A stretch of DNA of 57,357 nt from Betaproteobacteria bacterium. GTDB taxonomy: Bacteria; Pseudomonadota; Gammaproteobacteria; Burkholderiales; WYBJ01. Positions 34,077-43,493 of the stretch are shown here, one piece after another. The notes under the pieces were generated by a model. That model worked only from the letters and a program-made list of their open reading frames with translations. It searched no databases and had not been told where the DNA came from. Position numbers and translations under genes: made by a program. The DNA is taken from the NCBI GenBank assembly GCA_009377585.1, contig WHTS01000030.1, positions 1-57,357 on the forward strand, written 5' to 3'. How positions within the stretch are numbered: position 1 is the first letter of the stretch; every line of letters starts with the position of its first letter.

Positions 34077-34452
34077 CGCGTGCTGCTGAGCGTACTCGCC
34101 TGACCAGTGTCGCTGCGTGCCGTGTCGCCGCGATTCAGGCACTCACCGTACGAGTAACGCCCAATGGATTGCGCATAAGACCGTTGTCCTAATCTCCCGC
34201 GCCGCCACAAGAAGCGTCGCGACGGCCGAACGGCGCCATCACACGCGCATCCTTGTCCATATTCTGGATTTACGCTGTCCGCCCTCGCACGCAATGCTTT
34301 AGACTTCGGCCTGTGCAGCGAACGGCCCAGCATTGCCGCATCGCAAGCCGCCACAAGACCAAACTTCCCGCACCTGCAGAGGAGACTGGATGCCGCGAAG
34401 CCTGTACGTCCCGTTGCCCACTCAATTGCCCTGTCAATAAATCGGAGGAATC
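34077..34452. other. Intergenic stretch without recognisable gene
   Basis: The 376 nt between the Bug gene and the OmpA-like lipoprotein gene contain no coding frame with family resemblance, no T-tailed hairpin and no copy of the window's repeats. The promoter of the lipoprotein gene is presumably here. Confidence 0.5.
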
Positions 34453-34983
34453 ATGCGTAACACGATAATAATCGGCGCCTTGGCGTCTGCCTTCCTGGCC
34501 GGCTGCGCTGCCACGCCGTCGAAGGAATTGAGCGAGTGCCTGCAACCGAACCGGCGCGTAGCCGTCGAGGTCGGCGGGCGCGTTCTCAAGCCCAAGCCGA
34601 AACCCAAGCCCGGTGCGGAAGCCAAGCCGGCTCCGGCGGCCAAGTCCAAGAAGCCGCAATATTCGAACTTGCAACTGAATGCGTTCGCGCAAGGCGACAG
34701 CGCATGGGACGTGGGCAGCTCGGTGCTCAAGGATGGCGGCAAACAGGATCTCGACAAGCTCGTCGCCACGCTCGCCAAGCGCAAGGTGATGATCGGCTCG
34801 ATCATCATCGCCGGCCATACCGACCGGTTCGAGGCGGACAGCGCGAACGCCAATCTTTCCGAGCAGCGCGCCAAGTCGGTGGCGAGCTACCTCGCTTCCA
34901 AGGGGCTGGACCAGAAGCTGATGTTCTGGGAAGGCAAAGGCGCCAAGGAGCCGGTGCCGGTTACCAAGTTCTGCGAGAGCTGA
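34453..34983 (+). CDS. OmpA-like domain lipoprotein
   Basis: A 176-residue predicted lipoprotein with lipobox FLAGCAA (Cys near residue 18). A Lys/Pro/Ala linker (KPKPKPKPGAEAKPAPAAK) spans the periplasm. The C-terminal part includes IIIAGHTDRFEADSANANLS and EQRAKSVASYLASKGL, the peptidoglycan-binding OmpA motif in which Asp and Arg contact diaminopimelate. It likely anchors the outer membrane to the wall. GGAGG precedes the ATG by about 5 nt. Confidence 0.9.
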   Translation: MRNTIIIGALASAFLAGCAATPSKELSECLQPNRRVAVEVGGRVLKPKPKPKPGAEAKPAPAAKSKKPQYSNLQLNAFAQGDSAWDVGSSVLKDGGKQDLDKLVATLAKRKVMIGSIIIAGHTDRFEADSANANLSEQRAKSVASYLASKGLDQKLMFWEGKGAKEPVPVTKFCES

Positions 34984-35405
34984 TCGCTTTCCCGTCCCCC
35001 GACCGGGGGGCGCGCTCCCGGTTGCCAGCATCTACGCATTGCACCCCATCGCCGAAGCGCACCGCAGCGAGCGGTTGCTTCGGCGATTTTACGCGGCCTC
35101 CTTGCGAACATGAGTTGTGGCTGCGGCCGCGCCTTCGACCGCCGCCGCCTGCTGCATGTCTCCAGGTGGCGGCACAAGCCGAATTGTGGTGAATCCGGTA
35201 TCGGACGCCGGCCGCAGGACTTGAATCGGCACAGCTAACTGGCATACATCCTGCTCGCGACGGTATCATCCAAGGCGTGCTGTCGCACGGCACGGGCGGG
35301 CTCTGCCTGAGCGAGCGATCGTTGAATTTACAGCGATCGCGGACGTTAATGAGGTTCCGGGCCTGGACCTGCCTCCGAGCGAAGCGTCCACCAGGGCCTC
35401 GAACC
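34984..35405. other. Intergenic stretch upstream of the FimV-like gene
   Basis: These 422 nt hold no recognisable gene. The FimV-like frame is open through 35277-35405, but that part has no family resemblance and no clear ribosome site, so ATG 35406 was chosen as the start. Confidence 0.5.
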
Positions 35406-37427
35406 ATGAACGGAATCGCCTTGAATACCCGATTCGGACCGAGCTCGGCGGCGCACGGGCATCGGTTGCGCCCCCGTCTGTTGCCTCCCGAGCTGCGGCT
35501 GAAGTCGCTGGTCGCGGCCACAGCGCTTGCGCTCGCGATGCTGCCGGATGCGAGTTTCGGCCAAAGCATCGGCCCGCTCGACGTCCGCTCGCGGCTGGGT
35601 GAGCGCTTCTTCGCTGCCGTGCCGGTGCGCACGCCCGACGGGATCATCGATCCGGGCTGCATTCGGGTCGCGCCGAACCCGAACGCGCCCGCCGGCGCGC
35701 AAGCGCTACAAGGTGCCCGGATTCGCGTCGGATCGGCCGACACCGTCATCATCGAAACGCTCGGCACGGTCATGGGCCCGGTGGTCGGCCTGCGTCTCGA
35801 AGTCGGCTGCGAGAATCCGGTCGGGCGCGATTTCGTCGTGCTCGATCCGAGCGTATCGCAGCCCGCTGTGCCGGCGGCGGCGAGCGCAGCGGCAACGCCG
35901 CTTGCCTCGACCTCTGTGGCCTCGACGCCTGCGGCTCCGATTGCCGAGCGCTTGCCGCGGGCCGTTGGGGCCCGGCCGCAACGGCGTACCCGCGACGCGG
36001 TACCGGCAGCTTCGCCGGCCGCGCAGCCGAAACCCGTCGAAGCCGGTGCGGTAGCGGCGGCCGCGCGCGCGGCAATCACGCCCCCTGCGCCTCGGGCCGC
36101 CACCGCAACCCGATCGGCAGCGCCGGCGGCGGCGCCGGCAGCCGCGGAAACTTCGACGGCAGCGCCCGCCTCGGCCGAATCGCAGCGCCGGATTTCCGAG
36201 CTGCGCGCCCGCAGCGACGATCATGCCGCCGCGCTGCTCGCGCTGGAGGACCGGCTAGCCCTGCTGCAGAAGCAGGCCGAGCTGCTCAAGGCCCAACTGG
36301 AGCAGCGGCTCGCAGCCACGCCGGAGCGGCCGGATGCGACGGCGAGCGCCGCCAGCAGTCCCACTGCCGCGGCCGCCGCGCCGATTGCATCGGCACCCGC
36401 CGCAGCGACGAGCGCCGCAGCGCCGGCCCCGCTTGCCGCACCAGCGGCTTCGTCGCTTGCCGCACCAGCGGCTGCGCCGGCTACTGCACTGGGGGCTGCG
36501 CCCGCCGCGCAGCCGAAACCCGCATCCACAGCCGCATCGAGCGCACCGGCGGCCGCGCCGGCCGCGAGCAGCACACGTGGCCAGAGCGTTCTCGATCTGC
36601 TGCTCGATTGGAAGGTGGCGGGAGGAATTGGAGTCCTTCTGCTGGGTGCATTCGCGATCAGCCGGCGGCGCCGGCCGACCTTCAAGCCCACACCGGCAAC
36701 GCCGGCGAGCACCGCCGCCCCATCGGCTGCGCTGTTCGATGAAACGCCCCTGCACCAAAGAACGCAGGAAGTGCCGGTGCTGGCGCAAGCGGTCCGCGCG
36801 GTCGATACCGCGGAATGGGAAGTCACCCAGCCGCGCATGGTCGATCAGACCGCCGAATGGGTAGCGCCGCCGACCACGGATTCCTTGCCGCTTCCCGATG
36901 CGGTCAGAACCCAGCCGGTCACGCTTCCGGGCGCGGCCATGACGCGCGAGTATCACATCACGCAGCAGTTCCAGCCAGCCGCCGAGCGCGTGGTGGCGCT
37001 GTCCTCGCCGGAAGAGATCGTGCAGCAGGCGCGCACGCACTACATGGAGGACGACGACGTCTTCAAGGCGATCGACCTGTTGGAGATGGCCGTATCGGCG
37101 CGCAAGGACAGTACGCGCCCGTGGCAGGCGCTGTTCGCCATCTACCGGCGCGAGAACATGCCGGAACGCTATCAGCGCCTGGTGCTCGCCTACCGCGGCG
37201 CCTTCGGGCAGGACAACAACTGGCCCGCGATCCGCACTCTCGGCCAACAGATGGATCCGACCAATGCGCTCTATGGCGACGAGGCCGGCGGCGAAACCAT
37301 ACCGGATGATCTGGTGGAGCGCTGGCTCGGCGTGCCGCTCGACTTCACCGCGCATCTGCTCGCAAACGAAATGCACGATCAGCTCATGGACACCTACTCC
37401 GGACGCAAACGCAGTAACCGCAGATGA
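35406..37427 (+). CDS. FimV-like protein
   Basis: A 673-residue protein. After a basic leader, a hydrophobic segment (SLVAATALALAMLPDASFG) serves as signal. The exported N-terminal part begins SIGPLDVRSRLGERFFAAVP, the FimV-type opening. A long Ala/Pro-rich region contains a coiled-coil-like stretch near residue 265 (LALLQKQAELLKAQLEQRL), then a membrane helix near residue 400 (GIGVLLLGAFAI) with four Arg. The cytoplasmic C-terminal part ends with EIVQQARTHYMEDDDVFKAI and VERWLGVPLDF. FimV proteins organise polar type IV pili and cell poles. The start is uncertain. Confidence 0.75.
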   Translation: MNGIALNTRFGPSSAAHGHRLRPRLLPPELRLKSLVAATALALAMLPDASFGQSIGPLDVRSRLGERFFAAVPVRTPDGIIDPGCIRVAPNPNAPAGAQALQGARIRVGSADTVIIETLGTVMGPVVGLRLEVGCENPVGRDFVVLDPSVSQPAVPAAASAAATPLASTSVASTPAAPIAERLPRAVGARPQRRTRDAVPAASPAAQPKPVEAGAVAAAARAAITPPAPRAATATRSAAPAAAPAAAETSTAAPASAESQRRISELRARSDDHAAALLALEDRLALLQKQAELLKAQLEQRLAATPERPDATASAASSPTAAAAAPIASAPAAATSAAAPAPLAAPAASSLAAPAAAPATALGAAPAAQPKPASTAASSAPAAAPAASSTRGQSVLDLLLDWKVAGGIGVLLLGAFAISRRRRPTFKPTPATPASTAAPSAALFDETPLHQRTQEVPVLAQAVRAVDTAEWEVTQPRMVDQTAEWVAPPTTDSLPLPDAVRTQPVTLPGAAMTREYHITQQFQPAAERVVALSSPEEIVQQARTHYMEDDDVFKAIDLLEMAVSARKDSTRPWQALFAIYRRENMPERYQRLVLAYRGAFGQDNNWPAIRTLGQQMDPTNALYGDEAGGETIPDDLVERWLGVPLDFTAHLLANEMHDQLMDTYSGRKRSNRR

Positions 37428-38917
37428 TCGCGAACGCTGCCCGAAATTTCGATCCCAGCGAGGGCGCCGTGACTGCCGTGGATGACGACTCGAGGCCCAC
37501 CTTCGATCGGGTGCTGGCGCTGTTCGAATCCGCGCCGGACACGATGCCCTTCGACCCGGCGCACGTGCTGGTTCTCACCCGGCTGCAGCGGGCATCGAAA
37601 GAGCATTACACGAGGATCCTGGACGGGCTGCTGGAAGGGCGCGACGGCGGCACCTTGGCGCTTGCCGTGATTCGCGGCGCACAGATGCTGCACCGGCGCA
37701 TCGCCAATGCGCTCGCGCAAACGGCGTTGCGGCTCGTCAACCGCCCGCAGCTGCCCGAGGAGCAGATGCAATGCGCTGAGCTCGCGCTCTGCTCGCTGCG
37801 CGCCCGCGCCGACGAGATCAAATGGCATGCGTTCGAGCAGACGGCGGCACAGCCTTCGAGCTGGCAGCAAGCCAACCAGCTCATGCGCGCGATCGAGTCG
37901 CTGGGGCTGGAGCGCCAGGTCGGCGGCGGCGAGCTGAGCTGCACCGACGCGTTCGCGCACTGCCTGCTCGCGTGCACTTTGAACGTGGGCATTCTCACTT
38001 CGCCGCAGATGGAGCTGGCGCAGCGTTGGCTTGCCGCGAGCGCGCGCGATCTGCGCGTCGAACCGTTCTTCGATCCCGAAGCGCACTGGTACCAGATCGA
38101 TCTCGCGGGCGACAAGGGGCCCGAGCGCGTATCGCCTGCGTCCGCTGTCGCGGAAACCACCCGTTTCCTGGCGGTTGCGCCCCTGGGCGCGACCTTGGCC
38201 CGCGCCCGCAGTCAGCTCTATGCCGGCAAGCTCTCCGTCGGCGCGACGCCCAGCCGGGTGGTGGCATTGCATTTCGGCGCCTTTCTCGATCTGGCCGAAA
38301 AGCTCTGGTCGCAGGACTTCCGCCGCGCCACCTGGCGCAGCGAGCGCGAGAAGGTGAGCGGCGAATCGATCGAAGTCGTGCTCGGCTTCGACCAGGTCAT
38401 GGGCTTGCTGGCCGCCGAGGACACCGATCCCGATCGGCCCGCGGTGGCTTCCTGGGAATTGCGCGACAGGAGCGCAACCGGCCTGGGTGCGTCACTGCCC
38501 AAGGACGCCGGCGAACATATTCCACTCGGTGCGCTGATCGGGTTTCGCCACGCCGGCAGCGAGAATTGGCAGCTCGGCTGCATCGTGCGCCGCATCCGGG
38601 TGCCGGACGCGAGCCGCTGGAGCATCGGCATCAAGCGGTTGAGCGAATCGCCGGTGCTGATCGATCTCGAGCCGAGCAGCGTGGCGCTGCAGCTGGAAAC
38701 CGAGGCGACACCGGACCCGGCGGGGGCCATCTATGCCCCGATCGAGACCGATGCCGGCCGCATCGACGGCGTCGTGATCGGCTCCGATCGTTTCGGCGGC
38801 AACAACGATTTCCTGCTGCCCACGGGCGGTGGCGCATTCCGCATCCGCGCCAACCGCGTGATCGATCGCGGCGATCGCTGGATCCGGATCGGGTTCGAGG
38901 TGTTGGGAAAGCGTTAG
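37424..38917 (+). CDS. Conserved protein with a possible C-terminal PilZ-like region
   Basis: A 497-residue cytoplasmic protein whose ATG overlaps the FimV-like stop by four bases (ATGA), so translation is coupled. The first 230 residues are helical and Leu-rich without a family I recognise. The latter part (about residues 340-410) has WELRDRSATGLGASLPKDAG and GSENWQLGCIVRRIRVPDAS, reminiscent of PilZ (D/N-x-S-x-x-G) folds that bind cyclic di-GMP. A canonical RxxxR motif is not clear. The context suggests control of pili or surface motility. Confidence 0.65.
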   Translation: MIANAARNFDPSEGAVTAVDDDSRPTFDRVLALFESAPDTMPFDPAHVLVLTRLQRASKEHYTRILDGLLEGRDGGTLALAVIRGAQMLHRRIANALAQTALRLVNRPQLPEEQMQCAELALCSLRARADEIKWHAFEQTAAQPSSWQQANQLMRAIESLGLERQVGGGELSCTDAFAHCLLACTLNVGILTSPQMELAQRWLAASARDLRVEPFFDPEAHWYQIDLAGDKGPERVSPASAVAETTRFLAVAPLGATLARARSQLYAGKLSVGATPSRVVALHFGAFLDLAEKLWSQDFRRATWRSEREKVSGESIEVVLGFDQVMGLLAAEDTDPDRPAVASWELRDRSATGLGASLPKDAGEHIPLGALIGFRHAGSENWQLGCIVRRIRVPDASRWSIGIKRLSESPVLIDLEPSSVALQLETEATPDPAGAIYAPIETDAGRIDGVVIGSDRFGGNNDFLLPTGGGAFRIRANRVIDRGDRWIRIGFEVLGKR

Positions 38918-40131
38918 CCCGCGCCCAAGGCACCGGCAGCGTACAACTCGTCGATCTCCCGGGCCGTCATTGCAAGCATTTCAGTGAGAACTTCCCGAGT
39001 ATGTTGACCGAGCAGCGGCGATGCGCTGCGCACGCTGGCCGGCGTCGCCGACAAGCGCACCGCCGGACCGGCGACGCGCACCTTGCCCAGGCGCGGATGC
39101 TCGACGTCGACCAGGGCGCCGCGCGCCTTCACCTGCGGGTGCTCGACGACCTGCCCGAGATCGTTGATCGCGCCGACCGGAATGCCGCGGCCGATGAGAA
39201 TCTCCTCCCACTGCTCGTACGACTTGGTCATGAAGACTTCCTGCAGCCTGTCGAGCAGGGTGGCGCGGTTGGCGCGCCGATCCTGGTTGGTGCGGTAGTG
39301 CGGATCGTCCGCAAGCTCCGGGCAGCCGATCGCCGGGCAGAAGTCCTTCCACAGCTTTTCGCTGCCGACCGCGAGCGCCAGATCGCGCGTGGCGGTATGA
39401 AAGGTCTGGTACGGCAGCAGCGATCGGTAGGCGGTGCCCATGGGACGCGGCACGTGTTTATCCATGAAGTAGTCGCCGATCATCGTCCCGAGCAGCGCCA
39501 GCTGCCCCTCCATCATCGAGATGTCGACCGACTGTCCGCGCCCGGTTTTTTCCCTCACCCGCAGTGCCGCCATCACGCCGAAGGCGGCATTCATGCCGGC
39601 GGTCATGTCGGCGATGGAAACCCCGGCGCGCGCGGTCGTCCCGTCGGCCGAGCCGGTGACGCTGATCATGCCGCTTTCGGCTTGCAGGATGAGATCGAGC
39701 GCGGCGCGATCCCGGTAGGGTCCATCCTGGCCGAAGCCGGAGATGGAGCAATAGACGATGCCGGGATTGCGCTTCGACGCCTCCGCGTAGCCGAGGCCCA
39801 GCTTGTCGAGCGCGCCGACCCGGTAGTTCTCGACCACGACATCGGCATGCTCGAGCAGGCGCCAGAACGTCTCCTTGCCGCGCGGGTTCTTCAGATCGAG
39901 CACGATGCCGCGCTTGTTCCGGTGCAGGGCGACGAAATAACCCGCATCGCCGCTCGGCCCACGCGAGCCCCAGGCACGCGCGATATCGCCGGCTCCGGGC
40001 GGCTCGATCTTCACGATTCGGGCGCCGTGGTCGCCCAGCGTCATGGTGCAGAAAGGCCCCGCCAGGGCGTGGCTCAGGTCGAGAACGGTGATGCCTTCGA
40101 GGGCTTGGTGCATACGTGCTCCGGGGTTCAT
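38914..40131 (-). CDS. CaiB/BaiF-family CoA-transferase
   Basis: A 405-residue class III CoA-transferase. The N-terminus has GITVLDLSHALAGPFCTM and ARIVKIEPPGAGD, and the catalytic Asp lies in ALDLILQAESGMISVTG near residue 145. NYRVGALDKLGLGYAE and GRGIPVGAINDL are further hallmarks. It moves CoA between carboxylic acids. An ATG at 40111-40113 is a shorter start. Its stop overlaps that of the upstream plus-strand gene by four bases. The acceptor acid is not known. Confidence 0.92.
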   Translation of the reverse strand: MNPGARMHQALEGITVLDLSHALAGPFCTMTLGDHGARIVKIEPPGAGDIARAWGSRGPSGDAGYFVALHRNKRGIVLDLKNPRGKETFWRLLEHADVVVENYRVGALDKLGLGYAEASKRNPGIVYCSISGFGQDGPYRDRAALDLILQAESGMISVTGSADGTTARAGVSIADMTAGMNAAFGVMAALRVREKTGRGQSVDISMMEGQLALLGTMIGDYFMDKHVPRPMGTAYRSLLPYQTFHTATRDLALAVGSEKLWKDFCPAIGCPELADDPHYRTNQDRRANRATLLDRLQEVFMTKSYEQWEEILIGRGIPVGAINDLGQVVEHPQVKARGALVDVEHPRLGKVRVAGPAVRLSATPASVRSASPLLGQHTREVLTEMLAMTAREIDELYAAGALGAG

Positions 40132-40175
40132 GGCTTCGGTGCGATTTTCGCCGATGATGCGCGTCGAGGACAGCC

Positions 40176-41798
40176 ATGAGCTTCAATCCGGCTCAGCCAG
40201 TATTCGAGCAATGCCTGCGCACGCCCGATCGGCTTGCGCTCTACGCCGGCGGCGTCGAGCTGACCTATGCGGAGCTGCGGACGCGCGCGGCCCGGCTCGC
40301 CCACGCGCTGCAGGCGCGCGGCATGGGCCGAGGCGAGCGCATCGGCATCCTCGGCTCGCGCAGCCTGACCGCGATGCTCGCCGTGCTCGGCGCTGCCTGG
40401 GCCGGCGCCACGTACGTCCCGCTCGGCGTGCGCTGGCCGCAGCCACGCTTGCAGTCGGTGCTTCCCCGGGTGGCGCTCGATGGGTTGATCGTCGACGAAA
40501 CAGGACTGGCGCTGCTCACGCCGTCGCTGCTGGACGCGATCCCATTGCTTGTCGTGCCGAGCGACGCCGCATGGCGCGGCTTGCCGCCCGCCCTTCAGAG
40601 TAAGGCCATCAGCCTCGAGGCGTTGACCGAGTACGACGGCAACGTGGCTCCGACGCCGCTGCAAGCCGGCGACCTAGCCTACATCGTGTTCACGTCCGGC
40701 ACCACCGGCGTTCCGAAGGGCGTGATGGTTCCGTGCGCTGCGCTTGGCGCCTACCTGGCCGCGCTCGCCGCGCGCAAGGCAATGACGCCGCAGGACCGCG
40801 CATCGCAGTTCACCGAACTGACCTTCGATCCGTCCGTGGGCGAGATCTTCGTGCCGTGGCGCGCCGGCGCGTCGCTGCATGTCGTGCCGCCGGTGAGCCA
40901 GGTCTCGCCGGCGAAGTTCATTCGCGAACGAAGCCTCACCGTCTGGGGCAGCACGCCGGCGCTGATCGCATGGATGCGCGCCACGCGCTCGCTGCAGCCC
41001 GGCTCGCTGCCGAGCCTGCGCTACACCTCGTTCGGCGGCGAGCCGCTCCCGCTCGCCTCGGTGCAGGCGTGGCAGGCGGCGGCACCGAACAGCGTGGTCG
41101 ACAACCTGTACGGGCCGACCGAGGCGACCGTCGATTGCGCCGGCCAGCGGCTGGAGCCGGGCGCGACGGCCGTGGCGACGCCGGAGCGCGGTATAGCGGC
41201 GATCGGCGTGCCGCATCCTGGCACTGAGCTGGCGGTGATGAGTCCTGACCTGCGCCGCGCCGCGCTGGGCGAGCGTGGCGAGCTCGCCATTGCGGGCGCC
41301 CAGCTGAGCGCCGGCTACCTGGGCGCGCCCGAGCTGACCGCCGAGCGTTTCCGCTGGATCGAAGGCAAACGCTGGTATCTGACCGGCGATCTCGCGTTGC
41401 AGGATGCGTCTGGCATGTTCCACGTGCTGGGACGCGGCGACAACCAGATCAAGTTCCTCGGCCATCGCGTCGAGCTCGAGGACATCGAGGCTCACGTGCG
41501 GGCGATCGCGCGCACCGACCAGGTGGCGGCGTTGGCGTGGCCGATCGAGGATGGCGTGGCGCAGGCGATCGTTTGCTTCGTTGCCGGCAGCGCGCTGGAA
41601 CCGACAGCCATTCGGCGGGCATTGCGCGAGCGCGTACCGGCCCATATGGTGCCGAGCACGATCCATTCGGCTGCGAGCCTGCCGCTCACCGGCAGCGGCA
41701 AGCTCGATCGGCACGCGCTCGCCGAGCGGCTCGCGGTCGATGCCGAAGGGAAAAGCGGCGAAGCCGCCGCAGTGGAGAACGCCGATGTCCGCTGCTGA
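40176..41798 (+). CDS. Stand-alone amino-acid adenylation (NRPS A-domain/DltA-like) enzyme
   Basis: A 540-residue ANL enzyme with NRPS-type core motifs: A3 YIVFTSGTTGVPKGVMV, A4-like LTFDPSVGEIF (the FD-x-S Asp that anchors an amino group), A5 NLYGPTEATVD, A7 YLTGDLALQD, A8 GRGDNQIKFLGHRVELEDIE and A10 LPLTGSGKLDRH with the catalytic Lys. It probably loads an amino acid on the carrier protein encoded 132 nt downstream. There is no fused carrier or condensation domain. The specificity code cannot be derived without an alignment. Confidence 0.88.
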   Translation: MSFNPAQPVFEQCLRTPDRLALYAGGVELTYAELRTRAARLAHALQARGMGRGERIGILGSRSLTAMLAVLGAAWAGATYVPLGVRWPQPRLQSVLPRVALDGLIVDETGLALLTPSLLDAIPLLVVPSDAAWRGLPPALQSKAISLEALTEYDGNVAPTPLQAGDLAYIVFTSGTTGVPKGVMVPCAALGAYLAALAARKAMTPQDRASQFTELTFDPSVGEIFVPWRAGASLHVVPPVSQVSPAKFIRERSLTVWGSTPALIAWMRATRSLQPGSLPSLRYTSFGGEPLPLASVQAWQAAAPNSVVDNLYGPTEATVDCAGQRLEPGATAVATPERGIAAIGVPHPGTELAVMSPDLRRAALGERGELAIAGAQLSAGYLGAPELTAERFRWIEGKRWYLTGDLALQDASGMFHVLGRGDNQIKFLGHRVELEDIEAHVRAIARTDQVAALAWPIEDGVAQAIVCFVAGSALEPTAIRRALRERVPAHMVPSTIHSAASLPLTGSGKLDRHALAERLAVDAEGKSGEAAAVENADVRC

Positions 41799-41934
41799 GC
41801 GCACGCAGCAACCAGCATCGCCCGCAGCCGGCGCGCTGCATTGTTTCCTGTGCTTCTTCGCTGCGCCACAGCGGCATGTCGAGTTGCGACAGCACTTCGC
41901 TTTTGTGTTCGAAACGTTCAGGATCGACCGATGA
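41784..41934 (+). CDS. Possible 49-residue translationally coupled ORF or gene remnant
   Basis: The frame opens at ATG 41784 within the end of the adenylation gene and closes at TGA overlapping the carrier-protein ATG (ATGA at 41931-41934). GGAG lies 8 nt upstream of its start. The product (ending HVELRQHFAFVFETFRIDR) matches no family I know. It may be the two ends of a gene with a deleted middle, a leader that couples translation, or chance. Confidence 0.3.
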
Positions 41935-42188
41935 ATGCAAGCGATCTAGACAAGGTTCGTGGGTTCGTTGCCGGCATGCTGCGCGACCACGACGACCATG
42001 GCGCCTTTTCCGACAGCGAATCCTTGATCAAGGTCGGCCGCCTGGATTCGCTCTCGGTGGTGAAGCTGGTGACCTTCCTCGAAGGCGACTTTGCGGTCGA
42101 CTTCGGCGAGGTCGAATTCGATCCGCAGCGGCTGGATTCGGTGAACGGGATCGCGGCGGTGATCGAGGAGTACCGCGCGCTGCACTAG
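41931..42188 (+). CDS. Acyl/peptidyl carrier protein
   Basis: An 85-residue four-helix carrier protein. The phosphopantetheine attachment Ser is in GRLDSLSVVKLVTFLE (the DSL motif), followed by an acidic helix DFGEVEFDPQRLDS. It begins at ATG 41931, overlapping the small upstream frame. Together with the adenylation enzyme it forms a two-gene loading unit. The gene stop overlaps the end of the convergent desaturase gene by four bases. Confidence 0.9.
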   Translation: MNASDLDKVRGFVAGMLRDHDDHGAFSDSESLIKVGRLDSLSVVKLVTFLEGDFAVDFGEVEFDPQRLDSVNGIAAVIEEYRALH

Positions 42189-43201
42189 CCGCGCGCGTTC
42201 GGCGAAGGCAACCAGCGCCGCACCCAGGATTCGGTCGCGGCTCCCGGGCCGAGGAAATACGAGATGCACTGCTCGCCCGCCGCATAAGGCGGCCAGCGCA
42301 GCAGCAACACGTGCGCGCGCGGCAGGGCATGGAACGGCATGCCGGGAACGAGGTGGTGCAGCAGGTGGTAGCCGTTGTGATGCGGATGGATCAACTGCGC
42401 CAGGATGCCGTCGAACGGATGGTTGCGGCTGAAGCCGATGAGGCTCCCCGGAACGAGACCGACGTGATCCGAAATCTCGCGAAATGTCGTGATGGGATGA
42501 AATACCAGCACGCGCGCCGCGATCCACACGCCGGCGCAGACGAGCGCGTTGCCAGGCCCCGAAGCGAAGGCGATGAGCCCCAGTACGGCGCCCCACCAGC
42601 CGGCCACACCCAGCAGCGCGCGCCCCGACATGCGCGGAAGGTGACTGAACAGGGACAGGCGCAGCATCCGCCCGGATGTGATCTGATCCCACCACACCGA
42701 CGCCCAACCCCGGTGCAGGCAGCCGGCGTCGTGAATGAAATCGGGGTCGCGCCGCGGATCGCCGAGGAAACGGTGATGACGATTGTGCTCGCGCCGATAG
42801 AGATGCATCGAGACCCACAGCGGCCAGCAGAACAGCACGTTCGCAAGCCATGCAGCCCGCGTGCGGTGCTCATCGAACGATCGATGCGATGCGTCGTGCA
42901 GCAGGTTTCCGAGCGCGCGCTGGCGGTTGCCGACGATTAGCAGGGCGAGCGGCAGCGCGATCCAGCCGTAGCGCACGACGGCGGCCGCGGCCAGCGCGAT
43001 CGCGATCCAGTCCAGCGCCGCCGCAGCCAGCGAGCGTCCAGGCCGCGGGCGAGCGAGCGCGTGCAGCTCCTGCGCAATGCCGCTGTGCCGCGCGAATTCC
43101 CACATGGGCGCAATTTCGCGCAGCACCGAAGCACTTTCTTCGGCCGCTGGCGAGGCAGCGCCGGCATCCGTGCGTGCGGCGCGATCGATGGCGTGTTCCA
43201 T
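42185..43201 (-). CDS. Membrane fatty acid desaturase-family protein
   Basis: A 338-residue integral membrane di-iron enzyme. The three His boxes are HDASHRS (about residue 102), HNRHHRFLGDPRRDPDF (about 137) and HPHHNGYHLLHHLVP (about 275), all intact. Hydrophobic stretches such as WIAIALAAAAVV flank them. It introduces a double bond or hydroxyl into an acyl chain or carrier-bound substrate. The start is uncertain: ATG 43199-43201 or in-frame ATGs at 43226-43228 and 43223-43225, none with a clear ribosome site. It is convergent with the carrier-protein gene. Confidence 0.88.
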   Translation of the reverse strand: MEHAIDRAARTDAGAASPAAEESASVLREIAPMWEFARHSGIAQELHALARPRPGRSLAAAALDWIAIALAAAAVVRYGWIALPLALLIVGNRQRALGNLLHDASHRSFDEHRTRAAWLANVLFCWPLWVSMHLYRREHNRHHRFLGDPRRDPDFIHDAGCLHRGWASVWWDQITSGRMLRLSLFSHLPRMSGRALLGVAGWWGAVLGLIAFASGPGNALVCAGVWIAARVLVFHPITTFREISDHVGLVPGSLIGFSRNHPFDGILAQLIHPHHNGYHLLHHLVPGMPFHALPRAHVLLLRWPPYAAGEQCISYFLGPGAATESWVRRWLPSPNARG

Positions 43202-43315
43202 AGGCAGGGATGATCCGCCCGTCATCATGCAAGAAGCAGGCGAGCGGAGCGCGCTTCTGCGAATACTTGTCGAGGGTCCGCAAAGCAGTTGACAAAGCCA
43301 CCGTGCGCTCGAGGC

Positions 43316-43493
43316 TCCCCTCTCCCTTCGGGAGAGGGGCTGGGGGTGAGGGAAGTCCTAAGCATGACACATTATTTTCCCTCACTTGCAGTGCGCGCAT
43401 CGGCATGCAGGCCGATGCCGTTCGGCCGGCGCGGACCATGGTCCGCGAATTCCCGGCCTCACCCCTCGATCCCTCTCCCGAAGGGAGAGGGAA
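43316..43493 (-). repeat. Interspersed structured repeat, copy B (complete)
   Basis: The element has outer arms CCCTCTCCCTTCGGGAGAGGG at the left and CCCTCTCCCGAAGGGAGAGGG at the right, around the core with GCGGACCATGGTCCGC and GCATCGGCATGCAGGCCGATGC. Read on the minus strand, it stands upstream of the desaturase gene in the same relative orientation as copies A, D and E to their genes. I see no gene in the surrounding gap 43202-43615. Confidence 0.85.

Noticed and set aside
37822-40179. A 785-codon plus-strand frame across the FimV-partner gene and CaiB gene
   Set aside because: It is antisense or frame-shifted relative to two genes with recognised motifs and has no motif of its own.
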